This document shows, piece after piece, positions 43,469 through 53,200 of a DNA stretch of 64,000 bases; the stretch's first letter is position 1, and each line of letters opens with the position of its first letter. The translations under genes and the position numbers were made by a program. Origin of the DNA: Rhabdophis nuchalis (taxonomy: Eukaryota; Chordata; Lepidosauria; Squamata; Natricidae). Location of the stretch: positions 42,806,105-42,870,104 of the forward strand of contig CM077643.1 in the NCBI GenBank assembly GCA_039707465.1. Reading direction: 5' to 3'. The notes below the pieces were generated by a model. It ran no database searches and was not told where the DNA came from. It saw only the letters and a program-made list of their open reading frames with translations.

Positions 43469-44215
43469 GTAGGAAGTTAAAACCCTCCCCTCTACTAGAA
43501 AACGAAACATTTTAGTAAACATTAAAAGAGCAGAATATTTCCTCTAAAAGGGAGGCAGAAACTCAGCTCCCCACTCCCACCTTTGTCAATGGTCCATTAA
43601 GACCTGAGCCAGTCTATTCTACATAAGAAATAAGAACCCCTTCAGGAAGACCCATCTAGCAAACAGAAACTCACCACAAGGACTTGGGAAAATTACATCA
43701 GCCAGCAAGGCAAACAAGCTTGGGTCTCAGGGCAGCCTACAAAGTTAGCTAAGACCTCCACCCCCACCCCCTGGGAGTCTGACAAGCAATCAGAATGCAT
43801 TTCTTACACAGGAACAGGAAGCTCTGGGGTGGGGCCCAGAGAGGGCATAAAACCAGGCCACTCTCAGCATCTCTGCTTTTTTTTTCTTCACCTAATATCT
43901 GGAAGCATGTGATCCCCCTTTTCTGTTCAGGAACTCAAGCCACGCGATCCTGTCCACCATTAAACCATCTTTCCAAACAGCCTCCATATTTCCAGTGTCT
44001 TTTTCCCCCTCTTGGAACAGAACCCAGATGGACATTTCTTCCAACAACACAAAGGCAAGAAAAAGCAGACCCCACGAAGTATGAGTCTGACTTCTAAAAA
44101 CTATTCCTTTGTTTGCAATCCCCAAGTGCTTTTTTTTTTTTTTTTTTTGCAATTAAACCTGCTGCTTTACCCCTAAGGAAAAATATTTTCTCCAGAGTCT
44201 GAATTAAGCCTATGG
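43469..44215 (+). mobile_element. Possible LTR of a retrovirus-like element
   Basis: Begins TGTAGGAAGTTAAAACCC. Has a TATA-like CATAAAA at 43846-43852 after a GGGGCCCAGAGAGGG stretch. Has an ATTAAA poly(A)-like word at 44152-44157 followed by CCTGCTGCTTTACCCC, as often seen in LTR U5 regions. The 3' border and duplication are not readable, and an 18-T run interrupts it. Could instead be another repeat or a host promoter. Confidence 0.35.
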
Positions 44216-44308
44216 TCTTCTTCAAAGAATGGAGTGGCTAAAAGGAATGTGGAGGACTGAGTTGATACCAGATGCTCAGCATGCAATCCACGTTTTGTTT
44301 AATTCAGT

Positions 44309-44313
44309 TCTTT

Positions 44314-44361
<48 letters not shown>
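44309..44361. repeat. (CTTT)n microsatellite
   Basis: About 13 TTTC units. Confidence 0.96.
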
Positions 44362-44363
<2 letters not shown>

Positions 44364-44727
44364 TCTTTCTTTTTAAAGAATTTCAGAACTGTTTACTTTT
44401 TTGTCCTGTGGGCAAAAAATAATGGACAAATATATCTGAGAGGATATGGAAGAATCCGTATACTGCTAACATAAGTGAAACAACAGAGTCACTCAAGACA
44501 GGGAAGACAGTTGAACATTTTTCCATCAAAAAAAGAGGATACAAAAGATTTTAATAAGGTCTCAAAGGTGGGAAGATCATCATAGTGGATTACTTTGCAC
44601 ACGGGGTCTGAATTTGAAAATGTAAGACTGGGCTATTCTGTGAAGGATCATTTGCTTTTCATTCAAATAGTCTTAGATTCAACAAAACTCCGTACATTCT
44701 AGTATAAAAGGTCATGAATACTGTACA
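44362..44727. other. Unassigned sequence
   Basis: Nothing recognised. Confidence 0.3.
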
Positions 44728-45025
44728 TAACAGATTAATAACAGATTAACAGAGTTGGAAGATACCTTACAAGTCATCTAGTCCAGGGGCCCCCAACCTT
44801 TGCAACTTTAAGTCTGAAGGACTTCAGCTCCCAGAATTCTCCAGCCAGCTTTGCTGGCTGGAGAATTCTGGGAGCTGAAGTCCTTCAGACTTAAAGTTGC
44901 AAAGGTTGGGGGCCCCTGATCTAGTCAACCCCCTGCTGAAGCAGGAGACCCTACACCAATTCTGACAAATGGCAGTCTGATCTCTTCTTGAAAATCTCAA
45001 GTGATGAAGCTCCCACAACTTCCCA
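44728..45025 (-). mobile_element. CR1 3' end split by a foldback hAT element
   Basis: ATAACAGATTAACAGAGTTGG at the left is the CR1 3' tail in reverse. The body resumes after the insertion with CTAGTCAACCCCCTGCTGAA. Removal of 44784-44918 and one ATCTAGTC restores a normal CR1 3' UTR. Confidence 0.88.
44784..44918. mobile_element. Perfect foldback hAT element
   Basis: 135 bp made of two 66-bp arms (44784-44849 and 44853-44918) that are complementary at every position, around a TTT loop. The ends are CAGGGGCCCCCAACC and its complement. Perfect 8-bp duplications ATCTAGTC lie at 44776-44783 and 44919-44926. The absence of any arm mismatch suggests a recent insertion or ongoing arm conversion. 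No coding capacity, so transposase must come from elsewhere. Confidence 0.95.
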
Positions 45026-45026
45026 C

Positions 45027-45655
45027 ATTAGCCTCACACACACACACACACTAGGGTGTGAATGGATGCATGCATCAATGCATCAGTACATGAATGCATG
45101 CATCAGGCTCTCGTGAGGGGGATCTAAAACCTCCACCCACTCTCTCTACTGTTCCCTCTTAAAACTCCTGGGGAAATTCTATTTAATCATATTATTACCA
45201 GTCATCCTACTCCAGAGACTACTGAGAAGAGCCATATTAGTCTATAGCTGCAAAAAAAAAATCAGAAGCCTGTAGCAGTTTATTAAAAGGCATAAGCTTT
45301 TATCAGTTGGAGTTCACTTCATCGATCCTTATAGTAGCTAGCAACATTTATGAAGTAACTTGGGAATTCATTAGGAATCAACCACTTGTAAGAGTTAAAG
45401 AGATCCAATACAGTTTTCACTTATATGTCATACAGAATATTTCACCTATCTTCGCTTTTTAGACTTTTTAGCTTTTTAACTTTAGCATCTTCATGCTATT
45501 ACAGTATTACAGGTCTTCCCTCATACGTTAACATTACATCACATATAGTTCTGATATTAATCATGATCTACTTGGTAGTTCCCTCTGGTTTTTGAAATCT
45601 GCGGGATTTTAACGTTCAATGCAACACGTTTAATCTTTAGTTATCCTGGTGAACA
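45027..45655. other. Unassigned sequence
   Basis: Short CA tract (45038-45052) and ATGCATGCATCA repeats (45060-45108). No gene recognised. Confidence 0.35.
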
Positions 45656-46405
45656 TACCGTATTTTTCAGAGTATAAGACACACCTTTTTTCCTCTAAAG
45701 AGGCTGAAAATCTGGGTGCGTCTTATACATCGAATACAGCATTTTTTTGTCTCCTGGAACCCCACCCCCTTCACCAAACTGGCTGTGCCTAGCCTTGTGG
45801 AGGCTTCCAGAGAGCTCCTGGGGGCTGGGGAGGGCAGGAATTAGCCTCAAACAGGCCGTTTCCCCCTCCCCCAGCCCCCAGCAGCACTCTATAAGCCTCC
45901 ATAGGACTATGCATGCAATTTATTTGACATACAAATGGCCCGTTTTTGCGATAAATGGGGCGGTTTTTAGGCTCATTTTTCACCCCCCACCCCCCCAGGA
46001 GCACTCTGCAAGCCCCCCCAAGGCTACTTATGCTTTTTATTTTTTTAAAAACAGCCTCATTTTCACGGAGAAATGGGCTGTTTTGGAAGTTTGTGCAAAG
46101 GCTCCCCCCCCACCCCTTTCGGAAGGCTCTTTAACTTTTTCTGAGCAAGCAGAAATGAAGTTTTAAGGTTTGTCTGCGATTTCCTTCTGCAGGACATAGA
46201 TAAATACACCTGAGAACATCAACCTACCTACCTAATTTCTCTCTCTACCTACCTACTGTATTTCTCTCTTTCTCTCTCTCTATCCTTCTACCTACCTAAC
46301 TACACACACACACACTCCCTCCCTACTTACTGTATTTCTATATATATTCTGTATTTATATATATATATATATATAGAAATACTATATTTCTATATATATA
46401 TTTGT

Positions 46406-46583
46406 GTTAGTTTTATGAGCTGATCAATAAATTTAAATTTGAGAGACCAAGATAGATCTATTTCGAGCTTATTAGCTCTCATCAGTTGGCCACACCCCAC
46501 TGGGATTCGAACTGGGGCTGTAATGCATATAAGGCAGAAGCCTAGCAATACAGCCTATCTGGCTCTACCCAATTGCATCAGTT
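46406..46583 (-). mobile_element. Small element with tRNA-like B box and hammerhead ribozyme
   Basis: On the minus strand: GGGTAGAGCCAGATAGGC, CTTCTGCCTTATATGC, a good B box AGTTCGAATCC (46502-46512), GGGGTGTGGCCAA, the hammerhead (46445-46491), and the terminus GATCAGCTCATAAAACTAAC. TA-rich runs lie on both sides. The 3' half is shared with 53758-53860. No protein. It could be a Penelope terminal piece that picked up a tRNA-like segment, or a separate small retroelement. Confidence 0.55.
46445..46491 (-). ncRNA. Hammerhead ribozyme (complete core)
   Basis: Minus strand: stem I GGCCAA/TTGGTC (46486-46491 with 46445-46450, six pairs including one G-U), core CTGATGA (46479-46485), stem II GAGCT/AGCTC with a 4-nt loop, GAAA, a palindromic stem III ATAGATCTAT (46452-46461), and C (46451) as the cleavage-site base after AU. 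All catalytic-core positions of a hammerhead are present. Confidence 0.75.
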
Positions 46584-47189
46584 TATATATTTCTCTATAT
46601 ATATACTTCTACCTACCTACCTACACACACACTCTCTCTCTTCCATCCTACCTACTGTATTTCTCTCTCTCTCTATTTCTCTCTAATCCTTCTACCCACC
46701 TACCTACCTACCTACAGTACACACACACATTCTCCCTCTCCCCCTACATACCAACTGTATTTCTCTCTCTTTCTATTTCTCTCTCTCTCTTTCTACCTAC
46801 CTACCTACACACACACATTCTCCCTCTCCCCCTACCTACCTACTGTATTTCTCTCTCCCTCTCTATTTCTCTCTATATGTCCCTTTACCTACCTACCTAC
46901 CTACTCTCTCTCTCCCTATCTACCTACTGTATTTATCTCTGTTTCTCTCTCTCTCTCTCTATCCCTTTATCTACCTACCCTACATATTTCTCTTTCTTTC
47001 TCTCCCTCTCTCCCCCTCTATCTACCTACCTACCTACTTTTTTTTTGTAATTTGCCTCTTCAAAACCTTGGTGCATCTTATACTCTGGTGCGTCTTATAC
47101 TCCGAAAAATACGGTAGATGTAGTTTTAAATGCTATTTAATGCTGGATTGAATTAATAGAATAATATAGTTTGGACTATAGCATTAAAG

Positions 47190-47460
47190 TCATAACAAAA
47201 TAACAGAGTTGGAAGGCACCTTGGAGGTCTTCTCGTCCAAACCCCAGCACAAGCAGGAGAACCTACACAATTCCAGGCAAGTGGCTGGCTTAGTCTCTTC
47301 TTAAAAGCCTCCAGGGATCGATTAGAGCACCCACAACTTCTGAAGGTAAGCCGTTCCACTGATTAATTGTTAATTGTTCTTACTGTTAGGAAATATATCC
47401 TGTGTTCTAGGTTGCTTGTCTCCTTGATTAGTTTCCATCCATTGTTTCTGATGTAAAGGG
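47190..47460 (-). mobile_element. CR1 LINE 3' fragment
   Basis: Starts with the reverse CR1 3' end (AACAGAGTTGGAAGGCACCT) and continues into the ORF2 C-terminal region (on minus, AGTGGAACGGCTTACC). No open frame of note. Confidence 0.85.
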
Positions 47461-47572
47461 CATGGCCATCCTGTTCAAAATTTGATGATGCCAAAATGAT
47501 GAAGTTTGCATTTTAGCGTTAATGTGTAAACTCCAACTTTTCACACCAGGGTCTTAATATCGGAAACAAGTA

Positions 47573-48066
47573 CCATATTTTTTCGGACGATAAGACCATG
47601 ATTTTGAAGAGGTATATTTTAAAAAATGTTTTTGCACTCTGCATGCCTCCCAAACCATCTGCATGACTCATTTTTTTCCAAAAATGTAGAGGAGACATGC
47701 AGAGCTTCAGAAGGCACTTCGAGTGCTCCTGGGGGCTGGGAGGAGGTAAAAATGAGCACAAAAAAAAGCCCAATTTTTTTTTTGCAAAAAAAAGGGCTTG
47801 CAGAGCTTTGGGAGGCTTCTAGAGTGCTCCTGAGGGCTAAGGGGGGGGGGGCAAAAATGAGCAAAAACGGTCCATTTTATGCTCATTTTTGCCTTTTCCA
47901 GCCCCCAGGATGCCTCCCAAACCCTCTGCATGTCCATTTTTGCAAAGGGGGCAGAGTTTCGGTAGAGCAAAAATGCTGTATTCAGTGTATAAGATACACC
48001 CAGATTTTCACACTCTTTTGGCGGGGGGGGGGGGGGAAGGTGCCTCTTATACTCCGAAAAATACGG
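47573..48066. mobile_element. Shorter DNA element with CCGTATTTTTC ends
   Basis: Inverted ends CCATATTTTTTCGGACGATA and CTTATACTCCGAAAAATACGG, each next to TA. The interior shares AGTGCTCCTGGGGGCTGGGA and TGCATGCCTCCCAAACC words, here partly duplicated. No pyrimidine array. Frames in both strands are compositional artefacts. Confidence 0.7.
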
Positions 48067-48227
48067 TACGTGTTGGTTTGCTTTGTGATATCATAATGTA
48101 CATTTCCTCATTTTCTCCTGCCCCCTAGTCCCCTCCTAAGAAAAGAGCATGCCACTACAAAGGACACTCAGAGAATCCATCATCATGGCCCCAAAAAATC
48201 TTACATTTTTCTTACAATCTTACATAG

Positions 48228-48552
48228 CAGTGTTCCAATATCTCAGGGGTTGCCACAAAGAAGAGGGAGTCAAATTATTCTCCAAAGCACCTGAGGGCAG
48301 AACAAGAAGCAATGGGTGGAAACTAATCAAGGAGAGAAGCAACTTAGAACTGAGGAGAAATTTCCTGACAGTTAGAACAATTAATCAGTGGAACAGCTTG
48401 CCTCCAGAAGTTGTGAATGCCCCAACACTACAAGTCTTCAAGAAGGTGTTGGATAGCCATTTGTCTGAAATGGTATAGGGCTTCCTGCCTAGGCATGGGG
48501 TTGGACTAGATGACCTCTAAGGTCCCTTCCAACTCTGCTATTGTATTATCTT
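48228..48552 (+). mobile_element. CR1 LINE 3' fragment with 3' end
   Basis: Encodes VFQYLRGCHKEEGVKLFSKA, LRRNFLTVRTINQWNSLPPE and DSHLSEMV (stop at 48476-48478), then the 3' UTR ending CTCTGCTATTGTATTATC. It lacks the 11-bp deletion. 5' truncated. Confidence 0.92.
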
Positions 48553-48571
48553 ATTCAATATTTAACATATC

Positions 48572-48695
48572 AGAAAAACGGGAGTTGGAAGGGACCTTAG
48601 AAGTCTTCTAGCACAACCTCCTGCTCAAGCAGGAAAGTCTATATCTTTTCAGACAAATCTCTTCTTAAAAACCTCCAGTGTTGGAGAACCCACAC
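48572..48695 (-). mobile_element. CR1 LINE 3' fragment
   Basis: Reverse CR1 3' UTR: GAGTTGGAAGGGACCTTAGA, CTCCTGCTCAAGCAGGAAAG and AACCTCCAGTGTTGGAGA. It lies tail-to-tail with the copy at 48228-48552. Confidence 0.82.
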
Positions 48696-49686
48696 CTTGG
48701 TTTTAGTGATTACCTTTCTGCCTTTCAAGAAGGGAGGAAAACAATATTTGATATATATGCCCAAAAAATCCCTTGGAAGTCAAATTCTGTTATTGCACGA
48801 CATCCTTCAAAACCTCTTTGATTCACTCCAACGGCAGTATTTGCTTAACATCAGCAGAACATATAGTTTTCTGGATGGATAATCCCACCAGCATAAGGAA
48901 TTCAAACTACTGCTCTCTACAGATTTCCTACAGATCATTTAATAACCATTCAATAAGTGTTCCATATTTAACTGTCCTCCCAGAGAATACCTTCTTCATG
49001 ACACCTGGCTACCTTCATTTCATAATTAAAGACTTTAGAGTTCAAGAACAATCCCTGAGTAGATAACTAGAGTATCCAAAATGTTATCATCACTATTTTT
49101 AGAGGAATTTAAATAACTTTCAAGCATTTATTTTCCACCTCCAAATGAGAAGGCATTTGCATGCAGCTGAACAAAGAGATATGCTATTAGCTGATAAATA
49201 ATTCCACCGCTGAAGACCGCAGGGAATAATGTTTGTGTTTTATGCTAATTATGTCTCGGGGTCCTTACTAAGCAAAGGGGAGGAGTGTCAGAATAAGAAA
49301 GTTAACAGTAAAATATTTGGAGTCCAAGATTCATAGAACTAACTCCTTTTGCTGTGTCTTGAAGATCACTCCATTTGGCCAGGTGTTTGCAACATTAATC
49401 TATGAACTCATCACCAGTAATGATGACAGTCACCCAATAAGACAATCAACCCACAATAGATAAAATTGCTCCAAGGTACTCTCAAACAATATGCACAGAT
49501 GTACCACCTGCATTCCTGTTGCCACTGGAAATTGGGGAGAGGGAGTAATTGTGACAATTAAAAAAGAAACCCCAGTCATTTCACCTGACAACTCTATTTT
49601 TCTCAAAATTATAAAGCTACCATCTCTTAAAGGTGTGCAGAATTTCTGGAGAAAGCCTGGCTAATTGGTAACAAAATACACATAAT
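48696..49686. other. Unassigned sequence
   Basis: No gene or repeat recognised. The segment 49090-49290 is repeat-free and contains homeobox/POU-type words (ATTTGCATGC, ATGCTAATTATG); see findings. Confidence 0.35.
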
Positions 49687-49907
49687 TGTTGTTGTTAGTT
49701 GCAAAGGCCCATCATGACCCCATGGACAACATTCCTCCACGCTTTCCTGTCCTCTACCATCCTCTGGAGTCCATTTAAGCTCATGCCTACTGCTTCAGTG
49801 ACTCCATCCAGCCATCTCATTCTCTGGTGTCCCCTTCTTCTTTTGCCCTCCGTCTTTCCCAGCATTAGGCTCTTCTCCAGTGAGTCCTTCCTTATTAGGT
49901 GGTAACA
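49687..49907 (-). mobile_element. Bov-B (RTE) LINE fragment
   Basis: The plus-strand words GACCCCATGGACAACATTCC, TCCTGTCCTCTACCATCCTC and TCTTCTCCAGTGAGTCCTTC match, as I remember it, the reverse strand of the Bov-B region near its 3' end. Short, with no coding frame preserved. Bov-B is abundant in squamates. Confidence 0.65.
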
Positions 49908-49914
49908 TAGTAAC

Positions 49915-49990
49915 CACTCTCTCTCCCCCTATCTAGCTGCTGTATTTCTCTCTCTCTTTCTCTCTCTCTCTCTATCTACCTACCTACTTT
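49915..49990. repeat. CT/CTAC pyrimidine tract
   Basis: Same type of array as in 46218-47040, including CTGTATTTCTCTCTC. It may be a fragment of that element family. Confidence 0.8.
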
Positions 49991-50284
49991 TAAAAAAAAA
50001 TCATTTCTGAATAAGATATTGTCAAGGTCAGCAAATACCGTAAATGATTGTACAATGGCCAATGTAAAGGTTTTTTTTTTAAATCATAGCTTTATCTTTT
50101 TTTTTGTTCTAAAAAAAGACAACTTTGTGAAAATAAAAAGATTTCTAGAATTATTTAAAGTGACATTCTTTGAAACCTGTCAAAGTATGCAAATATGACA
50201 ATCGCTATTCACACAAAAGCTGACATTTTTTTAATTCGTTTTCTATAGCCACCTATCTCAATCATTGACTCTCAGTGGCTTCCA

Positions 50285-53200
50285 ATGCATTCGAAGCCAC
50301 TGAAGCGTGGTCTTAGGGGTTTTTTAATTTTTAAATTAATGTCTATTTTAGGGGGTACCAGGGAGGGGGGAGGGGATAGACAGGTAGAGGCGGGTGAGGG
50401 AAGAGAGGGCCAGGCCAGCGGGCGACGGAGGGTAGCGGAAGGTTCGGTTAGGAGGGGGGAGACTCAAGTCGTTCCGATAGAGGGCATTCCCATCCAAAAG
50501 GTCGTGGGGAGAGGCAGGTCCGAGGGGAGACAAATGTTATTCTCCCGGTTGGGGGCGCGAAGCCGTTGGCTTCAAACGGTCAAGTGCCTCAACCCCCGCA
50601 GGCTAGGTGGCCAGGGAGTACAGAGCCAGGGCCTGCGGCTGATGTTCTGCAACGCCAGGTCCGTTGCCAACAAAGCCCCCCTCGTTCATGACCTTGTGTC
50701 AGAGGGGGAGCCGGACCTGGTGGGAATTGCGGAGACCTGGTTGGGCCACGAGGGTGGACTCCCCCTCGTTGAAATGTGCCCACCAGGTTACCGCGCGTTT
50801 CATCAGCCCCGGGCCCTAGGTAGGGGCGGTGGGGTAGCGGTCATTGTAAAGGAAGGTCTTGAACCGAGAGAGACCATTGTGCCACAGACTACCGGTTGTG
50901 AGTCCCTCTGTGTGAAGTGGGGCCTAGGGAGGCAGTTGGGCTTGCTGGTTTTATACCTGGCTCCCCGCTATGTAGCAGCAGCCCTGCCCGAGCTCCTCGA
51001 GGTGATCGCTACGGTGGCAGTTGAGACCCCCAGACTTTTAGTCATGGGGGACTTTAATCTGCCATCGGTGGGCGAATCATCCGAGGTGGTTCGGGAGTTC
51101 ATGGCTTCCATGACGGCCATGGACCTGACCCAACTAATTCAAGGCCCCACTCACGAGGGTGGACATACACCGGATCTCATCTTTGCCTCAGGCCAATGGA
51201 AGAGTGATCTGGGTATAGGGGATATAGTCATCACACCCTTGTCATGGACAGACCACTCACTTCTCCGGCTCGACTTTCCGACCACTGCTCCCCTCCGCGG
51301 GGAGGCGGAACCTGAGTCACCAATCTGGTTCCGCCCCAGGCGCCTGATGGACCCGGATGGGTTCCAAACGGCGCTTGGGCCAGTTCCTGTACCCCTGACC
51401 CGCGCCCCGATGGAGGACCTCGTGGCCGCATGGAATATTGCGACCACGGGAGCCTTGGATCGGGTCGCGCCCTTGCGGCCTCTCTTGCGGCGGCGAAACA
51501 CCCTGGCTCCTTGGTTCACCGAGGAGCTGCGGGTGATGAAACGCCGCAAGAGATGCCTAGAGGGAAGATGGAGGTCTACCCGTTCTGAATCTGACCGGAC
51601 ACAGGTAAGAGCCCATTTACGGACTTACATTGTGGCGCTGAGAGCAGCCAAACGCCATCATTGTGCTGCTCTCATAGAATCCGCAGAAAACCGCCCTGCC
51701 GCCCTGTTTAGGGTGACCCGCTCCCTCCTTCAACAGAGGGTGCGGGAAGCCCCGTTACAGGGTAGAGCAGAGGAATTTGTGATTTTTCTGCAGGAGAAAA
51801 TCGCTCAGATACAGAACGAGCTAGTCCCCATTCATGGCCCAGTGGGATGCCACGAGACAGATCTTGTTTGGGAGGAGTTTGACTCCGTTACTTCCGAGGA
51901 TATGGACAGGTTACGTGGGCGACTGCGAGCCACCACATGTTTATTGGACCCGTGTCCCTCCTGGCTTGTACTGGCATCCTGGGAGGTGACACGAGGCTGG
52001 CTCCAAGAGGTTGTCAACGCATCCTTAAGTGAGGGTTCCTTGCCTGCTTCCCTAAAAGAAGCGATGGTGAGGCCCCTCCTTAAGAAGCCCTCTTTGGATC
52101 CAGCTGTTTTGAACAACTACCGTCCAGTCTCCAACCTTCCCTTTTTGGCGAAGGTTGTTGAGAGTGTGGTGGCACAACAGTTTCCCCGTCACCTGGAGGA
52201 AGTTGATTATCTAGATCCACGCCAGTCCGGCTTTCGGCCCGGGCATAGCACCGAGACGGCATTGGTCGCATTGGTTGATGATCTCTGGAGGGCCAGAGAT
52301 GGGGGATGTTCCTCCATCCTGGTCCTATTAGACCTCTCGGCGGCTTTCGATACCATCGACCATGGTATCCTATTGCATCGGCTGGGGGGGTTGGGGGTGG
52401 GAGGCACCGTTCTACGGTGGTTCTCCTCCTACCTCTCTGGCCGATCGCAATTTGTGTTGGCAGGGGGGCAGAGGTCGACCGCGAGACCCCTTGTATGTGG
52501 GGTGCCTCAGGGGTCGGTCCTCTCACCCCTCCTGTTCAACACATACATGAAGCCGCTGGGTGAGATCATCCGTGGTTTTGGGGTAGAGTACCACCTGTAC
52601 GCTGATGACACCCAGCTGTACATATCTACCCCAAACCACCCCAACGATGCCGTAGCGGTGATGTGCCAGTGCCTGGAAGCCGTGCGGATCTGGATGGGAA
52701 GTAGCGGACTCAGGCTCAACCCGACCAAGACCGAGTGGCTGTGGTTTCCGGCCGCCCGATTCAACCAGCTCACTCCATCGCTGGCCATAGGGGGCGAACA
52801 TCTTGCCCCTGTGGATGGGGCGCGCAATTTGGGTGTCCTCCTGGATGCCCGGCTGTCCATGGAAGATCAAGTGACGGCCGTGGCCAGGAGGGCGTTTTAC
52901 CAGGTTCGCCTGGTTCGCCAATTGCGCCCCCTATTGGATCGGGACGCCCTTCGCACAGTCACTCATGCGCTCGTGACATCCCGACTGGACTATTGCAACT
53001 CTCTCTACATGGGGCTTCCCTTGAGGTGCACCCGGAGACTTCAGCTAGTCCAGAATGCAGCCGCGCGAGCAATTATGGGGACCGCAAGGTCTACCCATGT
53101 AACACCGCTCTTGCGCGAGCTGCACTGGCTACCTGTCGTCTTCCGGGTGCGCTTCAAGGTGTTAATTATCATCTTTAAAGCGCTCCATGGCTCGGGACCT

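Larger units (their letters stand above)
46218..47040. repeat. CTAC/CT/CACA low-complexity array (interrupted)
   Basis: CCTA, CTCT, ACAC and CTGTATTTCTCTC units repeat irregularly on both sides of the insertion at 46406-46583. The recurrent unit, CTACTGTATTTCTCTC, appears at least five times. Confidence 0.85.
45658..47114. mobile_element. Long DNA element with CCGTATTTTTC ends
   Basis: Inverted ends CCGTATTTTTCAGAGTATAA and TTATACTCCGAAAAATACGG, each next to TA (45656-45657 and 47115-47116). The interior holds GGGGGCTGGGGAGGGCAGGA, CTCTATAAGCCTCCATA and AGGAGCACTCTGCAAGCCCC (all also in 19704-20540), then a long pyrimidine array with CTAC units. A ribozyme-bearing insertion lies at 46406-46583. 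No transposase is recognisable. The 139-codon frame at 45747 and the 203-codon frame at 46439 have no domain. Confidence 0.75.

Noticed and set aside
46490..46583. Functional tRNA gene
   Set aside because: The B box is good but the acceptor and anticodon stems do not fold well, and the unit is fused to a ribozyme element.
46439..47050. 203-codon plus-strand frame
   Set aside because: Low-complexity tyrosine, leucine and serine runs from CTAC/CT arrays.
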